Origin: Thermoanaerobaculaceae bacterium
GTDB lineage: Bacteria; Acidobacteriota; UBA4820
DNA length: 5,844 nt
NCBI GenBank assembly: GCA_012798145.1
Contig: JAAZNT010000362.1
Coordinates: 1 to 5,844 of the forward strand
Direction: 5' to 3'
Every line of letters begins with the position of its first letter. Positions within the stretch are counted from its first letter, which is position 1. Shown one piece after another: positions 1 through 5,844 of this stretch. The notes under the pieces were generated by a model that saw only the letters and a program-made list of their open reading frames with translations, had not been told where the DNA came from and did not search any database. The position numbers and the translations under genes are program-made.

Positions 1-1
1 G

Positions 2-1534
2 AGCAATGACGGTGGAGAAACATTTAGGCCTATAAACGAGGGGCTAACTTATTCCAACCTCTCTGCAAGCACTGGCTGTATTCCCATTCCCGTAACAGCC
101 CTTCATCTTGAAAATGCTTATCTCAACTTCAATTATACTGAAGCGGGAACATTACAGCCAATATTGATCGCAGGCACAGACGGCTTTGGAATTTGGTATA
201 GAACTCCAACATTGGTCAATGTAGGAGGAACAACAGGCTGGGATTGGTCTAATGGGGTATGGATGCCCGCTACAGGAATTCCTTCAAACGCTGTTGTTTA
301 TAACTTTACAAGAGAAAAAGGGCTGTCAAACAATTCTATTAAAGCCGCGACAAACAGTGGAGTTTACGCCTCTCAAAACAACCTGAATAATCTCGCAGGA
401 AAGGAATGGTATTCCGCAGGGTTAAATGAAGATGTCAGAGGCATCTGTTTTGGACAATCTTACAAATTCTCCTCATCATCTCCCCACATCCCGGAAGCGC
501 CTCAATCAGGCGTTGCATGGGGAACAACTTGGGGAACAGGTGTAAAGAAAGGAACTGAAGTTCAGAATTTTGGATCGCCTACACCTGAGACAATAAATTG
601 GGAAACAAGAAACGGACAGGGGGCGGGAACTCTTGAAGAGTTGAACAACTGGTCTATAGTCCAACTTTCTTCAGACGGAACTGTTCTTGTGGGAGGAGAC
701 AACAAAGGAATTTTCAGAACTCCAGATGAAGGTCTGACATTGTGGTATCCCTCAAACGGGGGAATTGAGAACACTTCAAAAAGAGTAAGAAACCTTGTTG
801 AAGTAGAATCAAACGGCGACATTCTCTGCGCCATTGAAGGCTCTGGCTCAAGTTATGACGGAGGAATTTTCATAAGCGCAGACAATGGATTTAACTGGGC
901 TTGCTTAAGCGCCGGCTTTGACCCCGAAGAACAGAAACTTTCTGACATTGTTTATTCTTCTGGAAATCCTCCTGTTTATTATGCTGGAACTTATGACAAG
1001 GGAACTTACGCCGGAACTGTATCGCCTCTCGACCCTCCAACAATAACTTCAATTGATGTCACATCCGGCTCTTCAACCGGCGGAACAACCGTGACAATAA
1101 CGGGAACAAATTTCAGATGCTCCTGCCCTCAATATTACGATTGCGAACATTTTGGGATTTCTCAAGCGGTGGCATCATTTGGTGGAATTGACGCTGAAAC
1201 AACATCCTGCTCATCAACCCAACTTGTTGTGACTACCCCTTCTCACCTTGCAGGAACTGTAAATGTAACTGTAAGAAATCCCGACACAAGATCCGCAACT
1301 GCGACAAACGCATTTACCTATACCGGCTCTTCTTCAGCCACACTTTATATTTCAAGAAATGAATCAAACAACATTGTTGTAACAACAGACCCAGCAACAC
1401 CTACGAGAGTATTCAGAGCGACAAATCCTCAATTCACTGGATATGTCAAAGTTGATACCATTTCCTCCGGCAGTTTTACTTATACCGACAATTCAGGTGA
1501 AAACGCTTACATTTATTACTATAAAGTTGAATAG
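2..1534 (+). CDS. BNR/Asp-box beta-propeller protein with IPT/TIG domain (5' end outside window)
   Basis: The frame is open from base 2 to the TAG at 1532-1534, giving 510 residues. The true start and any signal peptide lie to the left; the internal TTG at 164 is not a credible start, because the 54 codons before it continue the same protein. Residues 1-8 (SNDGGETF) and 292-299 (SADNGFNW) are canonical Asp boxes (S-x-D-x-G-x-x-aromatic), and 240-248 (TPDEGLTLW) is a looser copy. Such boxes mark sialidase/VPS10-like beta-propeller blades. Residues 345-441 form an IPT/TIG immunoglobulin-like domain (PPTITSID, GGTTVTITGTNF, FGG, VTVRNPD, FTYT), with a Cys-rich loop at 373-383. Residues 442-510 are a small beta-rich module (RVFRATNPQFTGY, YIYYYKVE) like those ending many secreted repeat proteins. 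No C-terminal membrane anchor is visible. An extracellular or surface role in binding or adhesion is inferred; the domains do not define a substrate, and catalytic activity is not shown. Confidence 0.85.
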   Translation, partial: SNDGGETFRPINEGLTYSNLSASTGCIPIPVTALHLENAYLNFNYTEAGTLQPILIAGTDGFGIWYRTPTLVNVGGTTGWDWSNGVWMPATGIPSNAVVYNFTREKGLSNNSIKAATNSGVYASQNNLNNLAGKEWYSAGLNEDVRGICFGQSYKFSSSSPHIPEAPQSGVAWGTTWGTGVKKGTEVQNFGSPTPETINWETRNGQGAGTLEELNNWSIVQLSSDGTVLVGGDNKGIFRTPDEGLTLWYPSNGGIENTSKRVRNLVEVESNGDILCAIEGSGSSYDGGIFISADNGFNWACLSAGFDPEEQKLSDIVYSSGNPPVYYAGTYDKGTYAGTVSPLDPPTITSIDVTSGSSTGGTTVTITGTNFRCSCPQYYDCEHFGISQAVASFGGIDAETTSCSSTQLVVTTPSHLAGTVNVTVRNPDTRSATATNAFTYTGSSSATLYISRNESNNIVVTTDPATPTRVFRATNPQFTGYVKVDTISSGSFTYTDNSGENAYIYYYKVE

Positions 1535-1560
1535 AAAACAAAGAGGGGGCTATGGGCACA

Positions 1561-1591
1561 AAGGGGAGGCACTGCCTCCCCTTATTATTTT
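1561..1591. terminator. Shared intrinsic terminator between convergent genes
   Basis: Bases 1561-1571 (AAGGGGAGGCA) are the exact reverse complement of 1573-1583. As RNA this gives a 10-bp, very GC-rich stem (1561-1570 with 1574-1583) closed by a 3-base ACT loop. On the plus strand it is followed by TTATTATTTT, a good U-rich tail, and it starts 26 bases after the stop of the propeller gene. On the minus strand it lies directly after the cyclase stop, with a weaker TTTGT tail. It probably ends both transcripts, more efficiently on the plus strand. Confidence 0.85.
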
Positions 1592-4500
1592 CCTTTTAAA
1601 ATCAATTTAATATCTCTGCTGTCAATAAGTTCCTCAAAAGCCCATTTTGGAGAATGAACCTTAAAATAGTAAAGCCGTGAAATAAAAAGGGTTCTAAGTT
1701 CTCTTTTTTTCTTTTTTGATTTTTCTTTCTGCCATAAAATAGAAAGGATTCTTAATCCCAAAATGCCGTAGGGTTCTTTTAAAATTCTCCTTGAAATCTC
1801 CTTTTCAAAAATTTTAGCCCTTTCGTCTTTAAGTTCTGTCAGAATCAAATAAATTTTTATTTTGTTCAAAAAATAATTAAAAATTGTTTCTTTAGAAAAA
1901 ATTATTTTGAGAATTTCATTTGCTTCTCTTATATTATTATTTCTAATGGAATTTTCAAGAGAGAAAAAAAGATAGTCGGGCTTTAATCTTTCTGAAATGT
2001 TTTCATAATTAGTTTTGTCATATCCAATTCTTTTCTCTTCCAGATATTTGAATAAAATTTCTAAAAAAATATCTATAGGTTTATTTTCGGACGTTTCTTT
2101 AAGATATTCTTTTATTTTGTTTTCCATAATAAAATTTTGAGCCTCTTTCTTTTCATTAAAAAGAATATAAATTTTTAATATTTCAATAATGGTGCCTTTA
2201 AAGACAATTCCATTATTAATGCTTCTCGATGTTTCTAAAGATTTCCTACCAAAACTCAGGGCGCTATTTAAATCAAGAGTTAAAAAACAAGATTCAATTA
2301 AAGCATCAAGCGATATCGCTTCAACGAATTTATTTCCAAATCTTTTGCAATTGTCAACATTTCTTAACAATCTCTCTTTTGCTTTAGAGATTTCTCCCAG
2401 CGCAAGCTCAACAATTGCATTCAGTTGGCTAACTAATAAAATTAAATTCCTTTGGCCAATTGTTTTTGCAAAATACTTTGCTTTTTTTACCCATTTTAAA
2501 GATTTTTTATAATCTCCATTATCATAAAAAATCGAAGATATATTAGCAGCAATGGGTGCTATTTGAGGAAGGAGCTTTAATTTCGTTGCTCTTTTAAACC
2601 CATTATAAAAAGCCGAAAGCGCATCATTAGTTTTCCCCTGATATTTGTAATTAAGGCCTATATTAAACACAGCTGTTACTTTAAAAATTGCAATCCCTTT
2701 TGATTCTGGCAGTTTCAAGCATTTTTCAAGCGTTTCTTTCGCTTTTTCAAATTCCCCCAATGGACCATAAAACCCTCCCGCTTTGTTCACATAAATTTCT
2801 GCTAAAAACTCCGTTTCTTTATGAAATGTGGCTAAATTCTCCGCCTTTTCAAAAAGGCTCTCTGCTTTTTTGAAATCAGATTTAATAATTGCCCATTTTA
2901 TTTTAAAAAGCAAAAATTGGAGAGTTTCTTGAATATTTAAAGGTAATACTTCGCTTTCTATATTTTTTATTAATTTTTCTTCGTCTTCTCTTTTTCCAAG
3001 GTTGCTATAAATTTTTATCAATTTGAAAGCACAATCAATGTTCTCTTTTTTTATTCCTTCACTGCAAATCTCTTCAAAATAATTCATCGCAGTAACATTG
3101 TCATATCTTGAAAAAGCATCATAAGCACATTTTTTGTTATAGAAATTAGCCTTCTCCTTATCACCGGCGCCTTTAAAGTGATTTGCAATAATTTGCCAAA
3201 CCTTACCGCTTTCTGAAGACTCTTTTTCAAGAAATTGGGCGCATTTCAAATGTATTTCTTTTTTCAAAGAGAATGGGGCTCTTTCATAAACAGCATCCCT
3301 CAAAAAGCCGTCCTTAAATTTGAAATATTTTCTTTCCCCCCAACTGTCTTTAACAAAAATTTCTTTACCAACCAAGTCGTTAAGTATTTTAAGCAAATAC
3401 TCTCTATCTTTTGAAGTAGTATGTGAAAGCAAAAAAAGTGAAACGGAATATCCAAGCACTGAGGCATATTGAACTATTTCTCTCTCTTCTTTCAAGAGGG
3501 AATCCACTTTCTTTAGATATATTTCTTCAAGACTTTCAGGGATCTGCGTTTTGAAAAGTCTGTCTTCATCCACATAAAAGTTTTCGCCTTCTTTTTTTAT
3601 AACCCCTTCATTTTTTAGCATATCTATAATTGCGTTTATGTATTTCGGATTTCCTGAAGATTTTGAGCGGAAAAACTTGATTGTAGATGAAGAAATCTGC
3701 TTCAGTTTTATATTGTTTTCGAGATATTTAAGTTCTCCTTCTTCCGAGAATGGCTTTAGTTCAAGAACTTCAAATAAATTAAATATCCTTGATAAATTTT
3801 CATCTATTCCCCTTGAAGTTGCGGCAAATTTAATGTTTTTCCATTTTCCTCCTTGAAACAGAAAGTTCAAAAATTCAAGCGAAGTGGGATCGCTGTTTTC
3901 AATGTTGTCCGCAAGAATCACCCTTTCTCCGCAACTATTAAGCAGATTTTCTGTAAGAGCAAAAGTTAAATCCTTCCTATCCTTCGGAGAAAGGTTTTTT
4001 GTCGCATCCGCTTCTTCCTGCTCCAAACCTAAAACAGGGTTTAAAAGATGTGAAAATTCTTTCATCTCATTAGAAAGGTTATCTTTTGCCAATTTCTTGA
4101 CGGTTTCAGCCGTATCTTCTTTTTTAGCGCCGATTATGCTTCTTAAAGTTCCCTTCCACAAAGAAAAAGCCCTTGTCTTATGATATGGCGCCAAAAAGAC
4201 TCTTGTTACTGGAATTTTTAATTTCTCTGATTCTTCTTTAGCATATTCTATAAGCGTTGTTTTACCAAGCCCAGCGCCTCCCAAAATTAGCAGGGGAGCG
4301 TTGTTATGGATAAGCAGTTCCTTAATCTTCTTTAACTCTTCTTCTCTTTCAATTAAACTGCTTCTTTCAACCGCTACTTCTTTTCTATAAAGTTGCAAAG
4401 GTTCAAATATTGCAACCTCCTTTTCTTTCCCCTTAAGAAAGGCCGGAGGGAGTTCTTTGAACATTATTTCTGATGATGCTTTTTCCATTGACGCTTTATC

Positions 4501-5649
4501 GCAAACAATTTGCCCGAACTCGGCTTTTTGCATAAGGCGAGCCGCTGTGTTTATGCCGTCTCCCATAACTGTAAATTCTCTTCTAAATGGCGAACCAACT
4601 GGACCAGTAAAAAGGTAAGATGTGGTAATCCCCATTTTAAAAGAAAGTTCTCCTTTAAATTGGTTATTTTGTTTGATATCAATAGCACATCTTAAAGCCA
4701 TTTCTTCTTTTTTTTCTATTGCGTAAGGGCTTCCAAAAAGAATTACCGCTTTCATCCCTTTATCGCCCATATCAATTTTGTTAAGAATTCCCCCGTAATT
4801 TTTTGATGAGGAAAGCAAATAGCAATAAAGAGCATTTATCTTTTTATAAAATTCATCATAATTTTTTCCCAAAATATATTTTTCAAATCCTCTGAAAGAT
4901 AAAAAAACAACAGAAGAACTTCTGTGTTCTCCCAAAACTCCCTCTCCAGCGCGATCTACCAAATATGAGGGAAGCATTTTTTTTAGTTTGTCTTCAATTG
5001 CGAAATTATTTTCAATTTTAAGATTCTTCTTATCTCTTGATTTATCGCTAACTATTTCTAAATCAGACAACTTCCCGAATTTATTATCTTTCAAAGATAT
5101 TTTGTCTTTGAATCTTTTGACAATCTTTGGATGAAGGATAATTTCGCCCTTTTCAGCATTGTGCTCCGCCTCGGCAGATTCATCAAGAGGAATTCCAGCG
5201 GCAAAATAGTCATATTCGCTATTTTCCTCTCCAACTATTCCCAAAAGAGTCTCGCCAGAAGATACTCCAATCTTCATAGATAAAGAAAATTTTTCTTCTC
5301 CTATCCATATTTCTGAAAAATCTTTCATTTTGTTCATCATTTCAGAAGCGCAAAGGAGAGCATTTTCACTATTGTTCTCTGAAAAGAAAAGAGTCATTGC
5401 ATCGCCTCCAAAACGAAGAACATCGCCCCCATAATCCTCTGCGATTTCTATCATTTCGGTGAAATATTGATTTAGTAAAAGCGTTAACCTCTCTGAGCCT
5501 TCTTTCCCTATTTTGCTCAACTTTTCAGTAAGAGGAGTAAAGCCCGCCACATCACAAAAAAGGATCATCCCCCTTTTTAGGCAGAAATTTCTTCCCTCTG
5601 ATGCAAGATTTAAAACCTCTTTTGGTAAAAAAACTCTCAATCCTGCCAT
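1585..5649 (-). CDS. Soluble adenylyl cyclase-like protein: tandem class III cyclase domains, STAND ATPase, TPR tail
   Basis: A cytosolic signalling enzyme of 1354 residues, predicted to make cAMP (cGMP not excluded); no signal peptide or membrane segment is seen. The domain order matches sAC/ADCY10-like proteins. C1 (about 28-180) carries metal Asp33 (FCDVAGF) and Asp83 (RFGGDAM). C2 (about 245-415) lacks the first metal Asp (Ser251 in FLSFRGF) but has Thr360, Asn367 and Arg371 (FTVMGDGINTAARLM). An ATPase follows, with entry motif IEREEEL (433-439), Walker A GGAGLGKT (457-464), and Walker B VILADN (577-582) then DPTSLEFL. About 700-800 is winged-helix-like, including FKDGFLRDAVYER. From about 800 to the end it is helical and TPR-like (for example 995-1020, 1035-1062). 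The ATG at 5649 is chosen because LRVFLPKEVLNLASEG before C1 resembles the usual start of this family; Met28 would cut into the C1 strand. It has no Shine-Dalgarno sequence. It ends in tandem TAA TAA. The ATPase/TPR part probably senses a ligand or partner and gates the cyclase, by analogy only. Confidence 0.9.
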   Translation of the reverse strand: MAGLRVFLPKEVLNLASEGRNFCLKRGMILFCDVAGFTPLTEKLSKIGKEGSERLTLLLNQYFTEMIEIAEDYGGDVLRFGGDAMTLFFSENNSENALLCASEMMNKMKDFSEIWIGEEKFSLSMKIGVSSGETLLGIVGEENSEYDYFAAGIPLDESAEAEHNAEKGEIILHPKIVKRFKDKISLKDNKFGKLSDLEIVSDKSRDKKNLKIENNFAIEDKLKKMLPSYLVDRAGEGVLGEHRSSSVVFLSFRGFEKYILGKNYDEFYKKINALYCYLLSSSKNYGGILNKIDMGDKGMKAVILFGSPYAIEKKEEMALRCAIDIKQNNQFKGELSFKMGITTSYLFTGPVGSPFRREFTVMGDGINTAARLMQKAEFGQIVCDKASMEKASSEIMFKELPPAFLKGKEKEVAIFEPLQLYRKEVAVERSSLIEREEELKKIKELLIHNNAPLLILGGAGLGKTTLIEYAKEESEKLKIPVTRVFLAPYHKTRAFSLWKGTLRSIIGAKKEDTAETVKKLAKDNLSNEMKEFSHLLNPVLGLEQEEADATKNLSPKDRKDLTFALTENLLNSCGERVILADNIENSDPTSLEFLNFLFQGGKWKNIKFAATSRGIDENLSRIFNLFEVLELKPFSEEGELKYLENNIKLKQISSSTIKFFRSKSSGNPKYINAIIDMLKNEGVIKKEGENFYVDEDRLFKTQIPESLEEIYLKKVDSLLKEEREIVQYASVLGYSVSLFLLSHTTSKDREYLLKILNDLVGKEIFVKDSWGERKYFKFKDGFLRDAVYERAPFSLKKEIHLKCAQFLEKESSESGKVWQIIANHFKGAGDKEKANFYNKKCAYDAFSRYDNVTAMNYFEEICSEGIKKENIDCAFKLIKIYSNLGKREDEEKLIKNIESEVLPLNIQETLQFLLFKIKWAIIKSDFKKAESLFEKAENLATFHKETEFLAEIYVNKAGGFYGPLGEFEKAKETLEKCLKLPESKGIAIFKVTAVFNIGLNYKYQGKTNDALSAFYNGFKRATKLKLLPQIAPIAANISSIFYDNGDYKKSLKWVKKAKYFAKTIGQRNLILLVSQLNAIVELALGEISKAKERLLRNVDNCKRFGNKFVEAISLDALIESCFLTLDLNSALSFGRKSLETSRSINNGIVFKGTIIEILKIYILFNEKKEAQNFIMENKIKEYLKETSENKPIDIFLEILFKYLEEKRIGYDKTNYENISERLKPDYLFFSLENSIRNNNIREANEILKIIFSKETIFNYFLNKIKIYLILTELKDERAKIFEKEISRRILKEPYGILGLRILSILWQKEKSKKKKRELRTLFISRLYYFKVHSPKWAFEELIDSRDIKLILKGK

Positions 5650-5685
5650 TGAATAAGTATAATCCCAAATTTGTCATTAAGAAAA
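5650..5685 (-). promoter_or_regulatory. Putative promoter of the cyclase gene, possibly leaderless
   Basis: Read on the minus strand, TATACT (5661-5656) matches the sigma-70 -10 consensus at 5 of 6 positions and lies in an AT-rich stretch. The -35 region at 16-18 bases spacing is only TTTTCT/TTTCTT-like, so it is weak. Only 6 bases separate the -10 box from the ATG, which would place the transcription start at or next to the start codon. No Shine-Dalgarno sequence lies in the expected 5-10 base position; the nearest purine run, GGGA, is about 14 bases upstream and overlaps the promoter. Confidence 0.4.
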
Positions 5686-5739
5686 CTTTAACAAACGATT
5701 AGAGATTGGTTAGGGGAAATGGAAGATAAGTGCACATAG

Positions 5740-5844
5740 GCGCTGGGGGGTGAGATGCAAGGAAGACGAGGGAGTGGAAACGGAGGCGACCTTGTGGTCG
5801 TTGAGTATTCCATCCCCCGAAGTCTGACGCTGCAGATTACCCCC
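5740..5844. repeat. GC-rich interrupted palindrome (dispersed intergenic repeat or structured RNA), right end outside window
   Basis: The segment folds on itself along nearly its full length. GGGGG TGA (5746-5753) pairs with TTA CCCCC (5837-5844), including one G-T. TGCA (5756-5759) pairs with TGCA (5831-5834), and AGAC (5764-5767) with GTCT (5822-5825). GGG (5770-5772) pairs with CCC (5814-5816), and TGGAA (5775-5779) with TTCCA (5808-5812). The tip is CGACC (5787-5791) with GGTCG (5796-5800) around a TTGT loop. The last CCCCC reaches the window end, so the right arm probably continues outside. Line 5761-5820 is 35/60 G+C, against 8/60 in part of the neighbouring gene. This layout is typical of REP/MITE-like intergenic repeats, but a structured RNA on either strand is possible. 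No second copy occurs in the window, so repeat status is inferred. Confidence 0.55.

Noticed and set aside
164..166. TTG as the start codon of the propeller gene.
   Set aside because: The frame stays open to base 2 and the upstream codons include a canonical Asp box, so the gene begins outside the window.
562..834. 90-codon open frame on the minus strand inside the propeller gene.
   Set aside because: It is antisense to a well-supported coding frame with Asp boxes and shows no motif of its own; taken as a shadow. The same applies to the plus-strand frames inside the cyclase gene.
5719..5739. Mini-ORF ATG GAA GAT AAG TGC ACA TAG preceded by AGGGG.
   Set aside because: Six codons only, and the purine run is two bases from the ATG, too close for a normal ribosome site.
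5755..5844. Open plus-strand frame starting ATG (MQGRRGSGNGGDLVV...) after a G-rich run, running off the window.
   Set aside because: It lies wholly inside the palindrome, is only 30 codons, and the opposite strand is equally open. No recognisable protein motif was seen.
5710..5844. Open minus-strand frame (44 codons, ending ...ALIFHFP then TAA) that could be the tail of a gene upstream of the cyclase.
   Set aside because: Its first 35 or so codons are the hairpin arms and no known motif is seen. It cannot be excluded without the sequence to the right, but the secondary structure explains the stretch better.
1..5844. CRISPR arrays, tRNA or rRNA genes, insertion sequences.
   Set aside because: No regularly spaced direct repeats, no cloverleaf or rRNA-like sequence, and no transposase frame were seen by eye on either strand.

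Overview
The window holds two convergent protein genes and, at its right edge, a GC-rich palindromic intergenic element. Nothing in it fixes the taxon. A large exported-type repeat protein, a very Lys/Ile-rich multidomain cyclase and strongly AT-rich coding DNA fit an environmental, possibly uncultivated, Gram-negative-type bacterium. That is an inference from style, not from a marker gene.

Layout: (1) Bases 2-1534, plus strand, are the 3' part of a gene whose start lies left of the window. The product has Asp-box (BNR) beta-propeller repeats, then an IPT/TIG immunoglobulin-like domain with an unusual Cys-rich loop, then a short terminal beta module. It looks like a secreted or surface protein. 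(2) Bases 1561-1583 form a near-perfect hairpin followed by a T-rich stretch, serving as a shared terminator between the convergent genes. (3) Bases 1585-5649, minus strand, encode a complete 1354-residue protein: two class III nucleotide cyclase domains, a STAND/AAA-type ATPase, a winged-helix-like region and a long TPR-like helical tail. This is the domain order of soluble adenylyl cyclase (sAC/ADCY10-like). Catalytic residues are split between the two cyclase domains, so a single composite active site is predicted. (4) Bases 5650-5700 hold an AT-rich promoter region in which the best -10 box lies so close to the ATG that the mRNA may be leaderless. (5) From about 5740 to beyond base 5844 the sequence folds into a long interrupted hairpin, best read as a dispersed intergenic repeat or a structured RNA.

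The two genes converge and do not share an operon, so no functional link between them is supported. The points most worth following are the composite cyclase site with its substitutions (Arg79, Asn582), the right-end palindrome, and the Cys/His loop inside the TIG domain.
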